From: Enhydrobacter sp. | GTDB lineage: Bacteria > Pseudomonadota > Alphaproteobacteria > Reyranellales > Reyranellaceae | NCBI GenBank assembly: GCA_026126105.1 | Contig: JAHCJV010000070.1 | Span: 1-32,532, forward strand | Direction: 5' to 3' | DNA: 32,532 nt | Part shown: piece by piece, positions 8,749 to 16,800 of the stretch | Numbering within the stretch: position 1 is the stretch's first letter | How the letters are laid out: each line of letters opens with the position of its first letter | Position numbers and translations under genes: made by a program | Notes under the pieces: generated by a model | Database searches by the model: none | Told to the model about the DNA's origin: nothing | What the model saw: the letters and a program-made list of their open reading frames with translations, nothing else

Positions 8749-9492
8749 CTAATGGTATCGGCGGTAAAGTCCCGCGAGACGACCCTGGATCTTGACCCGG
8801 TCGGGACCGAAGATGCGGGTCTCGTAGGCGGCGTTCGCCGGCTCGAGGGCGATCGAAGCGCCCTTCTTGCGCAGGCGCTTGAGTGTCGCCTCGCTGTCGT
8901 CGATCAGAGCGACGACGATCTCCCCCGACTCCGCGGAATCGGCGCTGCGGATGATCGCAATGTCGCCATTCTGGATGCCGGCCTCTACCATCGAATCTCC
9001 TTGGATCTCGAGGCAATAATGGGCGCCGGACCCGAGCAGGGAGACCGGGACGTCGACCGTCGTGGAATTGTCGCGCAGCGCCTCGATCGGCGTGCCGGCA
9101 GCGATCCGGCCATAGAGCGGCAGACTGAGTGCCTGCGCCTCGTTGGCTGCCGGGACCGCGCCTGCCAGCGGCAATCGCTCACCGCGAACGATCTGGGGAA
9201 CGAAATTCTCGCGGCTCTCGGCCATGCCGCGACGGGAGTCCAGGAGAGGCGTGACGTTGTGCGCTGGCATCGCGGCGGCCTCAGGCAGCCTCAACACCTG
9301 CAAGGCTCTGGCGCGATGGGGCAGGCGGCGCAGGAAACCGCGTTCCTCCAAGCCGGTGATCAGACGATGAATGCCTGACTTCGACTTGAGCCGGAGCGCC
9401 TCCTTCATCTCGTCGAACGAAGGCGACACGCCGCCCTCGTTGAGCCGTTTGTTGATGAACAGGAGCAATTCGTTTTGCTTACGGGTCAGCAC
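8749..9492 (-). CDS. lexA: LexA repressor (SOS regulator)
   Basis: LexA represses SOS genes and cleaves itself when bound to activated RecA. From the GTG at 9492 the protein is 247 residues. Residues 1-65 form the winged helix domain (LTRKQNELLLFINKRL, SPSFDEMKEAL, KSKSGIHRLITGLEERGF). The self-cleavage bond is Ala132-Gly133 in GRIAAGTPIEAL, and the Ser/Lys dyad is Ser167 in QGDSM and Lys205 in EATLKRL. The linker of about 60 residues between the domains is long, as in other alphaproteobacteria. The frame is open for 19 codons further up to an ATG at 9549, but the GTG has a good ribosome site and the longer start would place a likely LexA site inside the gene. It follows moeA with 173 bases between. 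Confidence 0.96.
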   Translation of the reverse strand: MLTRKQNELLLFINKRLNEGGVSPSFDEMKEALRLKSKSGIHRLITGLEERGFLRRLPHRARALQVLRLPEAAAMPAHNVTPLLDSRRGMAESRENFVPQIVRGERLPLAGAVPAANEAQALSLPLYGRIAAGTPIEALRDNSTTVDVPVSLLGSGAHYCLEIQGDSMVEAGIQNGDIAIIRSADSAESGEIVVALIDDSEATLKRLRKKGASIALEPANAAYETRIFGPDRVKIQGRLAGLYRRYH

Positions 9493-9498
9493 CGTCTT

Positions 9499-9504
9499 CT
9501 CCCC
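9499..9504 (-). promoter_or_regulatory. Ribosome binding site that decides the lexA start
   Basis: The reverse strand reads GGGGAG, then 6 bases (AAGACG), then the GTG at 9492-9490. The ATG at 9549, in the same frame, has no comparable sequence in front of it. Confidence 0.6.
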
Positions 9505-9524
9505 GGAACGCCTACCAGATTTCG

Positions 9525-9539
9525 GAACAAATCCTGAAA
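9525..9539. promoter_or_regulatory. Possible second, imperfect LexA site
   Basis: GAAC, seven bases, then GAAA on the plus strand: one mismatch from the alphaproteobacterial direct repeat GAAC-N7-GAAC (the complement of GTTC-N7-GTTC). It lies 33 bases upstream of the chosen lexA start and 10 bases from the perfect site. It may be chance. Confidence 0.35.
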
Positions 9540-9549
9540 CTGGACACAT

Positions 9550-9564
9550 GTTCTAGTTTGGTTC
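9550..9564. promoter_or_regulatory. LexA operator (SOS box), alphaproteobacterial type
   Basis: GTTCTAGTTTGGTTC matches the alphaproteobacterial LexA consensus GTTC-N7-GTTC exactly. It lies 58 bases upstream of the lexA GTG, so lexA is very likely autoregulated, as in other members of the class. It is an exact consensus match in the expected place; binding itself is inferred. Confidence 0.85.
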
Positions 9565-9626
9565 CTGTCTCGCGTCAAGTTATCCCTGTTACAGATGGGG
9601 ATCGGCGAGACCAAACTGGCAACGGG

Positions 9627-9643
9627 GCGCCGGCTACCGGCGC
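9627..9643 (-). terminator. Hairpin just after moeA, possible end of the trp-moa transcript
   Basis: GCGCCGG (9627-9633), loop CTA, CCGGCGC (9637-9643): a perfect 7-base-pair, GC-only stem 22 bases beyond the moeA stop. No U-run follows in the transcript direction, so it could be a weak terminator, a 3' end stabiliser, or nothing. Confidence 0.35.
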
Positions 9644-9665
9644 AATTCTACGGGCGCTGTCGCGC

Positions 9666-10907
9666 CTAGAAGCCGTTGGCGGCGGTCGTCAGGTCGATGA
9701 CGTCGACCAGGTCGCCTGCCTTCCGGGCCGGGTCGTGCGGCGGGCGGGCAAGAAGTGCATTGCACCACGCCAGCACGGAGAGCATCGAGCTGTCCTGGAC
9801 CCTGTGCGGCACCACTGTCAGGCTGCCGTCGTGCAGGCGGGTTGCCAGGGAGCGAATGTAATCCTGCCGCTGGTCGTTGGCCTTCAGGTCGACCGCCAGG
9901 CGCGCCTTTAGGGTCGGGGGCAGGTCGCCAACCTGTCCTGTCATTCGTTCCATCGCAGGCTTCAGGAACAGGAGCGCGCAAACCATGGTCGAAACCGGAT
10001 TGCCCGGCAGGCCGAGCACGCGCGCGCGGTCCTTGGCCGCGAACATCAGCGGCTTGCCGGGCCGCATGGCAATTCTCCAGAAATCCATCGTGAAGCCCTG
10101 CGCCTTAAGCGCGTCCTGCACCAGGTCGTGGTCGCCGACCGAGGCGCCGCCGAGCGTGATCAGCATGTCATGCTGCGCTCCCGCGGCGATGCGGTCCTGA
10201 ATCAGGGCGTCGTCGTCGCGCGCGATCTCGAACAGGGTCGGATCTCCACCCCAGGCCCGTACCAGAGCGGCTACCGCGAGGCCGGACGAGGATACAATCT
10301 GATTGCGGCCGACCGGTTCGCCCGGCATCACCAGTTCGTCGCCGGTCGAGAGGATCGCGATCCGAGGCTTGCGATGAACCCCAAGCCACGGCAGGTTCAT
10401 GGCGGCCGCAAGAGCCACGTCTCGCGTGGTGAGCGTGCGGCCGGGCGCCAGAGGAGTGTCGCCTACGCTGAAATCGAGGCCGGCCCTGCGGATATGCCGG
10501 CCTGAGGTCGGCGCTTCGAGAACGACGATCTTGTCGCCCTTGGCCTCCGTGTCTTCCTGGATGACGATCGAGTCGGCACCCATAGGCAGCGGACCGCCGG
10601 TGAAGATGCGAACGGCTTCGCCCGGTGCGAGCGCGTGATCGTACGAGCCGCCGGCAGCTGCCTCACCAACGACCGTGAGCGTCGCCGGCACGGCTGGCAC
10701 GTCCTCGACGCGCACGGCATAACCGTCCATCGCAGACAGATCGGCAGGAGGCTGGGTGAGTCGGGCCTGCGGCGCGACAGCCAAGACGCGACCCGCTGCA
10801 TCGGCGACCGACACCAGTTCGGCGGGCAGGGGGGAGAACGCCGCAATCACGCGGGCGTGGGCCTCGCTGACGGAAAGTAGGGGGGACTTCATGTCATCGG
10901 CCCGCAT
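9666..10907 (-). CDS. moeA: Molybdopterin molybdenumtransferase MoeA
   Basis: MoeA inserts molybdate into adenylylated molybdopterin in the last step of molybdenum cofactor synthesis. The 413-residue frame has the full family length and motifs: LSAMDGYAV (about 57-65), GGPLPMGADSIVIQED, the substrate-site segment ILSTGDELVMPGEPV, GGASVGDHDLVQDAL, MRPGKPLMFA and LGLPGNPVSTMV. An internal ATG at 10892 (MKSPLLSVSEAHARV) matches the N-terminus of relatives at least as well; neither start has a clear ribosome site. It follows moaC by 23 bases on the same strand and is probably the last gene of the trpDC-moaC-moeA run. Confidence 0.94.
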   Translation of the reverse strand: MRADDMKSPLLSVSEAHARVIAAFSPLPAELVSVADAAGRVLAVAPQARLTQPPADLSAMDGYAVRVEDVPAVPATLTVVGEAAAGGSYDHALAPGEAVRIFTGGPLPMGADSIVIQEDTEAKGDKIVVLEAPTSGRHIRRAGLDFSVGDTPLAPGRTLTTRDVALAAAMNLPWLGVHRKPRIAILSTGDELVMPGEPVGRNQIVSSSGLAVAALVRAWGGDPTLFEIARDDDALIQDRIAAGAQHDMLITLGGASVGDHDLVQDALKAQGFTMDFWRIAMRPGKPLMFAAKDRARVLGLPGNPVSTMVCALLFLKPAMERMTGQVGDLPPTLKARLAVDLKANDQRQDYIRSLATRLHDGSLTVVPHRVQDSSMLSVLAWCNALLARPPHDPARKAGDLVDVIDLTTAANGF

Positions 10908-10930
10908 ACAGGAAAAACATCAGCACCGAC

Positions 10931-11410
10931 CTATTGGACATTCCACGTCCCCGACTTGCCACCGGATTTGTGCAGCAACCTGATCTCGGAGATCACCATG
11001 CCGCGATCGACCGCCTTGCACATATCGTACACGGTCAGAGCGGCAACCGACGCCGCGGTCAGCGCTTCCATCTCGACACCCGTGCGGCCCTTGAGCTTGC
11101 AGGTCGCTTCGATGTCGACGGCGTTGCGCACCTCGTTGAGGGTCAGCGTCACGACGACAGACGACAGGGCCAGCGGGTGGCACAGAGGGATCAGGTCCGG
11201 TGTCTTCTTGGCGGCCATGATGCCGGCGAGCTGGGCAACGGCCAGCACGTCGCCCTTAGCCGCCTTCTTGTCGCGGATCAGTTCCAGTGTAGCTGGCAGC
11301 ATGACGACGGAAGCCCTCGCCACGGCTATGCGTTCGGTGATGTCCTTGGCGCCGACATCGACCATGTGGGCATTGCCCGATTCGTCGAAGTGGGTGAGGT
11401 CGTTGCTCAT
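10931..11410 (-). CDS. moaC: Cyclic pyranopterin monophosphate synthase MoaC
   Basis: MoaC makes cyclic pyranopterin monophosphate, with MoaA, in the first stage of molybdenum cofactor synthesis. The 159-residue protein is of normal length. It has the conserved segments HMVDVGAKDITER, TPDLIPLCHPL (about 70-80), GVEMEALTAASVAALTVYDM (about 111-130) and DMCKAVDRGM, which holds the catalytic Asp and Lys. Its ATG overlaps the trpC stop in an ATGA, showing translational coupling. Linking moaC and moeA to trp genes and lexA is a common alphaproteobacterial arrangement, not a functional pathway link. Confidence 0.95.
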   Translation of the reverse strand: MSNDLTHFDESGNAHMVDVGAKDITERIAVARASVVMLPATLELIRDKKAAKGDVLAVAQLAGIMAAKKTPDLIPLCHPLALSSVVVTLTLNEVRNAVDIEATCKLKGRTGVEMEALTAASVAALTVYDMCKAVDRGMVISEIRLLHKSGGKSGTWNVQ

Positions 11411-12207
11411 GCTGGCTGCTTTACCAGAATCTCGCGCACGGCTGCCTCGACGTCCGGCTTGCGCATGAAGCTCTCGCCGATCAGGAACGCCGATGCGCCG
11501 ACCTTGGCCATCCGCGCGAGATCCGCCGGAGACCCCAGTCCGCTCTCGGCTACCAGAACCCGGTCCTTCGGCACCTTGGGCGCAAGCAGCTCGGTAGTCG
11601 CGAGGTCGACGGCGAGAGTCTTCAGATTGCGGTTGTTGACGCCGATAAGATCACCGTCGACAAGCAGAGCGCGCTCGAGCTCGTCCCCGTCATGCACCTC
11701 GACCAGCACGTCCATTCCGTAAAGATGCGCGAGGCGAGCGAGCTCTGCGGCCAGCTGGTCGTCGAGGCAGGCCATGATCAGCAGGATGCAGTCGGCGCCC
11801 AATCCGCGCGCCTCGGCGACCTGGTAAGGATCGATCGTGAAATCCTTGCGCAGCACCGGCAGCCTGACCGCAGCCCGGGCCTCGATCAGGAATTCATCCT
11901 TGCCCTGGAAGTAGGGCTCGTCGGTCAAGATCGAGAGGCAGGTCGCGCCGCCGCGCTCGTACGCCTGCGCGAGCGCCGGCGGATCGAAGTCCGCCCTGAT
12001 CAGGCCCTTGCTCGGCGACGCCTTCTTGATCTCGGCGATCAGCCCGTATCTGCCGGCGGCAATGGCGGCCTTGAGCGCCTTGGCGAAGCCGCGCGGTGGC
12101 TCGGCGGCCTTCGCCATCTTCTCGCACTCGGCCTGGGAGCGGCGATCCTTGCAGGCCGCTACATGGCGGCGCTTGTCGTCGACGATCTTCGCGAGCGTGT
12201 CGCTCAT
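11407..12207 (-). CDS. trpC: Indole-3-glycerol phosphate synthase
   Basis: TrpC closes the indole ring of carboxyphenylamino-deoxyribulose phosphate, the fourth step of tryptophan synthesis. The 266-residue TIM barrel shows IAEIKKASPSKGLIR, LRKDFTIDPYQVAEARGLGAD, LVEVHD, IGVNNRNLKTL and VAESGLGSPADLARM, all family marks including the catalytic Lys and Glu positions. I use the ATG at 12207, which overlaps the trpD stop in an ATGA and has AAGGA (12215-12219) 7 bases before it; another ATG two codons upstream lies too close to that AAGGA. Its own stop overlaps the moaC start. Confidence 0.95.
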   Translation of the reverse strand: MSDTLAKIVDDKRRHVAACKDRRSQAECEKMAKAAEPPRGFAKALKAAIAAGRYGLIAEIKKASPSKGLIRADFDPPALAQAYERGGATCLSILTDEPYFQGKDEFLIEARAAVRLPVLRKDFTIDPYQVAEARGLGADCILLIMACLDDQLAAELARLAHLYGMDVLVEVHDGDELERALLVDGDLIGVNNRNLKTLAVDLATTELLAPKVPKDRVLVAESGLGSPADLARMAKVGASAFLIGESFMRKPDVEAAVREILVKQPA

Positions 12208-13229
12208 GCGCATATCCTTACCAGGGTTTCGAGGGCCTTATTCGCGCGGCCGCTGTCGATCGAGGCGGTTGCCATCTCGGCGCCCTGCCTCAGGTCCCCC
12301 GCAACGCCCGCGACCATCAGCCCGGCGGCGCTGTTCAGCACAACGATGTCCCGGAAAGCATCCCGTCGTCCTGCCAGAACCGCGCGGATCGCCTCGGCGT
12401 TGTGCGCGGCATCCCCGCCTTTGAGGGCCGCGAGAGTGGCGCGTTGCACGCCGACCTCCTCGGGCGCGATCTCGATCTCGCTCACCTTGCCGCCCTCCAG
12501 CGAGGCGGCCCAGCTCGTCGTGGTGGTGGTGAGTTCATCCATGCCGTCCTGCCCATGAACTACGAGCGCGCGCTCCAGGCCGAGCTGCCCCAGGGCCTCG
12601 GCGACAGGCCGGAGCCAGCGGCGGTCGAATACGCCGACGAGCTGGCGCCGGACCAGCGCGGGGTTCGACATCGGACCCAGCAGGTTGAAAATGGTGCGGG
12701 ACGGCGCGAGTTCCACCCGGGGGCCTGCGACGTTGCGCATGGCGCTGTGATGGCGTGGCGCCATGAGGAAGCAGACGCCCGCCGTCAGCAGGGCCTCCTC
12801 GAGGGTCTCGATCGGCAGGTCGAGATTGATGCCAAGCGCGCCGAGCACGTCTGCAGCGCCGGACTTCGAGGTGAAGGCACGGTTGCCGTGCTTGGCAACC
12901 GGGACGCCCGCGCCGGCCACCACCAGAGCCGAGCAGGTCGAGACGTTGTAGGTGCCGTGGTGGTCGCCGCCGGTGCCGACGATGTCGATGGCGTTGTCCG
13001 GCGCCCGCACCCTCTGGACCTTGGCGCGCAGTACCTTGGCGCCGCCCGCCAGCTCGTCGGTCGTCTCGCCACGCACCTTGAGCCCCATCAGGAAGGCGCC
13101 CATCTGCGCGGGGGTCGCATCGCCTGAGGTCATGATGTCGAAGGCCCGCTCGGCCTCGTCGAGGGTAAGGGATTGGCCGTTGCCCACTTTGGCCAGAAGG
13201 CCCCGAAAATCGCTGATGTCGCCGCTCAC
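12204..13229 (-). CDS. trpD: Anthranilate phosphoribosyltransferase
   Basis: TrpD transfers phosphoribose from PRPP to anthranilate, the second step of tryptophan synthesis. The 341-residue protein is full length. The PRPP-binding GTGGD is at 85-89, followed by the NVST segment, KHGNRAFTSKSGAADVLGALG (starting at 113) and later RTIFNLLGPMSNP and VVHGQDGMDEL. It is separated from trpG by about 370 bases that contain a gene on the other strand, so it probably has its own promoter near 13230-13300, shared in divergent orientation with that small gene. It overlaps trpC by four bases. Confidence 0.95.
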   Translation of the reverse strand: MSGDISDFRGLLAKVGNGQSLTLDEAERAFDIMTSGDATPAQMGAFLMGLKVRGETTDELAGGAKVLRAKVQRVRAPDNAIDIVGTGGDHHGTYNVSTCSALVVAGAGVPVAKHGNRAFTSKSGAADVLGALGINLDLPIETLEEALLTAGVCFLMAPRHHSAMRNVAGPRVELAPSRTIFNLLGPMSNPALVRRQLVGVFDRRWLRPVAEALGQLGLERALVVHGQDGMDELTTTTTSWAASLEGGKVSEIEIAPEEVGVQRATLAALKGGDAAHNAEAIRAVLAGRRDAFRDIVVLNSAAGLMVAGVAGDLRQGAEMATASIDSGRANKALETLVRICA

Positions 13230-13293
13230 CCGAACCCCACTCCCGTTCGATTTGCCCTTGCCGGCCGGGCGGCTGGGCAGCTAGCTATACCAC

Positions 13294-13494
13294 ATGGCTC
13301 AAGAACTCATCCTCAAGGTCACCGGCATGGATTGCGACGGTTGCGTCAAGGCCGTCACCCGTGCCGCCACCGGTGCGGGCACCGCGCCAATCTCGGTCGA
13401 TCTGAAGAGCGGCGAGATGCGCCTGCCCGAAGGCGCGGATATTGCTGCCATCTCCAAGGCGATCCAGCGCGCCGGATTCGGGGTCGTACCTTAA
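13294..13494 (+). CDS. Small heavy-metal-associated (HMA) domain protein
   Basis: A 66-residue protein made of one HMA domain. The metal-binding loop is GMDCDGC with Cys14 and Cys17, close to the GMxCxxC of copper chaperones and P-type ATPase N-terminal domains. The final stretch AISKAIQRAGFGVV matches the end of the HMA fold. It would act as a cytoplasmic Cu(I) or Zn carrier or sensor, but no copper ATPase or copper regulator is nearby. It lies on the strand opposite to the trp genes, between trpD and trpG. No convincing Shine-Dalgarno sequence precedes the ATG. The domain call is firm; the metal and partner are unknown. Confidence 0.8.
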   Translation: MAQELILKVTGMDCDGCVKAVTRAATGAGTAPISVDLKSGEMRLPEGADIAAISKAIQRAGFGVVP

Positions 13495-13599
13495 GCGCTT
13501 TTGCGGGAGTGTCGCACTCGCGGCCGCTCGCTCAAATAGGGCGATCTGCACGCTTCCGGGAGGAAGTGAAGCCGGCCGAATGCCTTGCGGCAGTCGATT

Positions 13600-14202
13600 T
13601 CAGGCCGCCTTCTTTTTCTGCTGGGTCGGGTGCTCGCCCGCGATCTTGAGGAAGTTTTCGAGGATCTTGTGGCCGTGCTGCGAGGCGATGCTCTCCGGAT
13701 GGAACTGCACGCCGTGGATCGGCAGCGTCCTGTGCCGCAGGCCCATGATGATGTCCCCGGTCTGCGCGGTGATCTCGAGCTCGCTCGGCAGGCTGTCCCG
13801 CGCCACGATCAGGGAGTGGTAGCGCGTCGCCTCGAATGGCGAGGGCACGTCCTCGAACACGCTCTGGCCCTTGTGCTGCACGCCCGAGAGCTTGCCGTGC
13901 ATCGGCGTCGGCGCGCGCACCACCTCGCCGCCAAACACCTGGCCGATTGCCTGGTGGCCGAGGCAGACGCCGAACAGTGGCATCTGCGCCTTGGCCGCGG
14001 CCCTGATCAGGTCCATGCAGATTCCGGCCTCGTTCGGCGTGCACGGGCCGGGCGACAAGACGATGCCGTCCGGTTTCAGGGCCATCGCCTCGTCTACGGT
14101 GATCTGGTCGTTGCGGTGAACGGCGCAACGTGCCCCCAGATCGCCCAGAAAGTGAACGAGGTTGTAGGTGAAACTGTCGTAGTTATCGATCAGGAGCAAC
14201 AT
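13600..14202 (-). CDS. trpG: Anthranilate synthase component II (glutamine amidotransferase)
   Basis: TrpG hydrolyses glutamine and passes ammonia to TrpE for anthranilate formation; the same type of subunit can also serve aminodeoxychorismate synthase (PabA). From the ATG at 14202 it is 200 residues, normal length, starting MLLLIDNYDSFTYNLVHFL. The class I amidotransferase triad is present: Cys80 in GVCLGHQ, and His167 and Glu169 in FHPES. The oxyanion segment reads LSPGPCTPNEAG. The frame stays open 27 codons upstream, but that part would overlap the divergent CLC gene and does not resemble the family. trpE is not in the window. The gap to the CLC start is only 40 bases. Confidence 0.94.
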   Translation of the reverse strand: MLLLIDNYDSFTYNLVHFLGDLGARCAVHRNDQITVDEAMALKPDGIVLSPGPCTPNEAGICMDLIRAAAKAQMPLFGVCLGHQAIGQVFGGEVVRAPTPMHGKLSGVQHKGQSVFEDVPSPFEATRYHSLIVARDSLPSELEITAQTGDIIMGLRHRTLPIHGVQFHPESIASQHGHKILENFLKIAGEHPTQQKKKAA

Positions 14203-14242
14203 GCGGGCATTTTCGCCGGTTCGGTCGTAGAAGGAAAGCCTT

Positions 14243-16048
14243 ATGGATTTCCGGCTTTCCGCCTTCGGGCAGGCGCGCCGCATCCTGCTGCTGCAGGGGA
14301 GACTGCGCTCGAACGAGCCGACGCAGATCTTGGTCTGTGCCGTCTTCGGCGCGCTGGTCGGCGCCCTGATCTCGGGGCTGCATTACCTGGTCGACGTGGT
14401 CCACAAGCTGGCCTTCAATCTTTCGGGAGAGGCCACGCTCAGCACCGGCCTCGGTGTCGACCCGATGCGCATACTTGTCGTGCCGGTGGCCGGCGGGCTG
14501 GTGCTGGGCATCGTCGTGATGATCATGCGGCGGCTGCGGCCGGCCGAAGTGGTCGATCCGATCGAGGCGAACGCCCTGCATGGCGGCCGCATGTCGATGA
14601 CCGACAGCCTGCGCCTCCTCCTCGCCACTTTCTGGTCGAATGCCTCTGGCGTTGCGGTTGGCATGGAAGCTGGCTACAGCCAGCTCGGAGCGGCGATCCT
14701 CGCGAAGGTCGGCCAGTATTTCCGGCTGCGCCGGTCGGATCAGCGCATTTTCGTTGGCGCGGGGGCGGGGGCCGCGATTGCGGCCGCTTTCGACGCCCCC
14801 CTGGCAGGAGCTTTCTACGCCTTCGAGCTGATCATCGGCGGCTACTCGGTGCGAGCGCTCGCCCCCGTGGCTGCCGCCACCTTGTGCGCAACCCTTGTGG
14901 AGCGGGCGATCGTCCATCCGACGGGTCTATTCTTCGTCGGCCCGTTCCCCCCCATTCCCCACTGGTTCTATCCGATGTTCGCCCTGCTGGGCGCCGCGTC
15001 GGCAGGGTATGCCGTGCTCGCCATGCAGTCGGTCACCTGGGCCGAGCGACTGCTGCGACGGCTGCCCTTGCCGCAATGGCTTCGTCCGGCGATCGGCGGC
15101 GCGCTCGTCGCCGCCATGGCGTTGGCGGTGCCGCAGGTGCTCGGCAGCGGGCACGGTGCGATCCAGGAGCTCTTCGATCGGGATCTCGGGCTGGTGTTCC
15201 TGCTGGTGCTGCTGGTGACCAAGCTCGTGGCCTCGGCAATTTCGTTGGGCGCCGGCTTTCGCGGCGGCATGTTCAGTTCGTCGCTGCTGCTCGGGTGCCT
15301 GTTCGGGGCGGTATTCGGCGAGGTCATCGCGCTGATCGTCCCCAGCCTGGCCGGACAGCAGGCCGTGTTGATGCTGGTCGGAATGGCCTCGGTAGCGGCT
15401 GCCGTGATCGGCTCTCCGTTGACCATGGCTTTTCTGGTACTGGAAGGGACCGACAACTTTCCAGTGACGGTCGGTGTCATGGCCAGCGTGGTCGTCGCGT
15501 CCACCATCGTGCGGCTGACCTTCGGGTATTCCTTCTCGACCTGGCGCTTCCACCAACGCGGCATCGGGATTCGCGGGGCGTACGATGTCGGCTGGCTGGC
15601 CGACCTGACGGTGGGCCGGCTGATGCGCGCCGATGCCAAGACGGTCACCGAAACGACGCCTCTCGCCGAGTTGCGCGAGAAATTTCCGCCCGGCGCCGTC
15701 AAGCGCGTGTTCGTGGTCTCCGAAACCGGCGATTATGTCGGATCGCTGGACGCCTCGGCGCTTCACGAGGGGGCGCCGACCGACCTCTCGACGCGGACCG
15801 CGCGCGACGTCGCTACTCATGGCGATCTCTACCTCCTGACGTACGAGAACGTGCGCACCGCGCTCGCGCGCTTCGAGGAGAAGGAGGTGGAAAGCCTGCC
15901 GGTGCTCGAATCGCCGACCGATCGGAAGGTCGTCGGGTACCTCTCCGAACAATATGCGCTGCGCCGCTACAATCAGGAGCTCGAGCGCCGGCGCAGCGCC
16001 GACCTCGGCGAACGCGACCTCTTCTCCACAGGGGAGCGGCCGCGCTAG
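14243..16048 (+). CDS. CLC-family chloride channel/transporter with two CBS domains
   Basis: A 601-residue membrane protein of the CLC family moving chloride across the inner membrane. Family marks: VVDPIEANALHGGRMS at the first selectivity region, GVAVGMEAGYSQLG with Glu142 at the gating-glutamate position, FDAPLAGAFYAFE (about 183-195), GAGFRGGMFSSSLLLG (about 336-351), and IGSPLTMAFLVLE. Two CBS domains follow (about 457-510 and 520-577), probably nucleotide-sensing. Compared with E. coli ClcA, the GSGIP serine motif is absent and the internal proton glutamate (203 in ClcA) aligns with Leu196. This pattern belongs to a divergent but widespread bacterial branch. GAAGGAA lies about 6 bases before the ATG. 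It diverges from trpG and heads the three-gene run up to 17684. Confidence 0.9.
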   Translation: MDFRLSAFGQARRILLLQGRLRSNEPTQILVCAVFGALVGALISGLHYLVDVVHKLAFNLSGEATLSTGLGVDPMRILVVPVAGGLVLGIVVMIMRRLRPAEVVDPIEANALHGGRMSMTDSLRLLLATFWSNASGVAVGMEAGYSQLGAAILAKVGQYFRLRRSDQRIFVGAGAGAAIAAAFDAPLAGAFYAFELIIGGYSVRALAPVAAATLCATLVERAIVHPTGLFFVGPFPPIPHWFYPMFALLGAASAGYAVLAMQSVTWAERLLRRLPLPQWLRPAIGGALVAAMALAVPQVLGSGHGAIQELFDRDLGLVFLLVLLVTKLVASAISLGAGFRGGMFSSSLLLGCLFGAVFGEVIALIVPSLAGQQAVLMLVGMASVAAAVIGSPLTMAFLVLEGTDNFPVTVGVMASVVVASTIVRLTFGYSFSTWRFHQRGIGIRGAYDVGWLADLTVGRLMRADAKTVTETTPLAELREKFPPGAVKRVFVVSETGDYVGSLDASALHEGAPTDLSTRTARDVATHGDLYLLTYENVRTALARFEEKEVESLPVLESPTDRKVVGYLSEQYALRRYNQELERRRSADLGERDLFSTGERPR

Positions 16049-16056
16049 GATGGATC

Positions 16057-16800
16057 ATGTTCGGACGCGTCTTCGAAGCTCTCGCGAGTACCATCGCAGC
16101 GGCCGCGCTTGCCTGGCCTGCCGCAGCGCAAGTGAGATGCAGCGACGATCTCGAGCCTGTCGATCATGGCGCGCCGTCACGCATGAGCGCGCCGGACTTC
16201 ATTCATCGGGTGTCCGCAAAGGAAGCCGCATTTGCCCGCGCCTTGGCCGGCTTCGGGTATACGGTCGAGGCGACGGTTCAGACCCTGCAGGGCGAGACTG
16301 TCGACGGCGAATTTCGGCACAAGTCGACGCTCGGCTTCGATAGCAGTGGCTCCCGGCGGGAGGTCGCCGAGGGGTCGCTCAATACCCTGACGCGCATCAA
16401 GTTCGCGGACCGCGACATCGATGCTCTGCGCGACGCCTTCGTGCTCACAGCCGATCGCGTTTCTGCCGGGGATATCGTGTATTCGGGGCGCCAGCGAGTC
16501 GGTGAGATCAATGCCTCGCTGTTCGACGTGCTACCACGCGATGCCGCTGCCGACGTACGCGGCTTCGTGGGCCGTACCTGGGTGCGGGGGCGCGAAGACG
16601 CGGTAATGCGGCTGTGCGGCCGCAGCAGCAGCTCGCCGATCGCACCGATGCGCTTCCAGGTGCTGCGCGCGCACGTGGCGGAGCAATACTGGTTCCCCGT
16701 GTCGATTCGGGCCGACGAGCACGCGCGGATCGGCGATGAGACCGTGCATGTGCGCGTGACCGTCAAGTACTCGGATTACAAGGCGCGCTTGAACCCGTAA
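16057..16800 (+). CDS. Secreted conserved protein of unknown function
   Basis: A 247-residue protein with a clear Sec signal peptide (hydrophobic residues 8-24, cleavage after PAAA before Gln25). Two cysteines of the mature part, Cys28 and Cys187, could form a disulphide. The second half has a pattern I recognise from conserved uncharacterised proteins possibly related to the LolA/RseB fold: FVGRTWVRGRED, then EQYWFPVSIRADE, then VHVRVTVKYSDYK near the end. I do not assign a function. The start at ATG 16057 is 8 bases after the CLC stop. Its stop overlaps the next ATG by one base (TAATG), so it is cotranslated with the DMT transporter. The same frame is open far upstream through the CLC gene, but that is a shadow of GC-rich coding. 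Confidence 0.75.
   Translation: MFGRVFEALASTIAAAALAWPAAAQVRCSDDLEPVDHGAPSRMSAPDFIHRVSAKEAAFARALAGFGYTVEATVQTLQGETVDGEFRHKSTLGFDSSGSRREVAEGSLNTLTRIKFADRDIDALRDAFVLTADRVSAGDIVYSGRQRVGEINASLFDVLPRDAAADVRGFVGRTWVRGREDAVMRLCGRSSSSPIAPMRFQVLRAHVAEQYWFPVSIRADEHARIGDETVHVRVTVKYSDYKARLNP

Noticed and set aside
13503..13525. Small stem GAGTG-TCG-CACTC after the HMA gene as a terminator
   Set aside because: Only five continuous pairs and no T-run in either direction.
14203..14283. Longer trpG start, 27 codons upstream
   Set aside because: The extra residues do not resemble TrpG and would overlap the divergent CLC start; MLLLIDNYDSFTYN is the standard N-terminus.
13585..16056. Upstream extension of the secreted-protein frame through the CLC gene and trpG (1071 codons in all)
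   Set aside because: Only the part from ATG 16057 has a signal peptide and family-like motifs; the rest is an out-of-frame translation of trpG (antisense) and the CLC gene.
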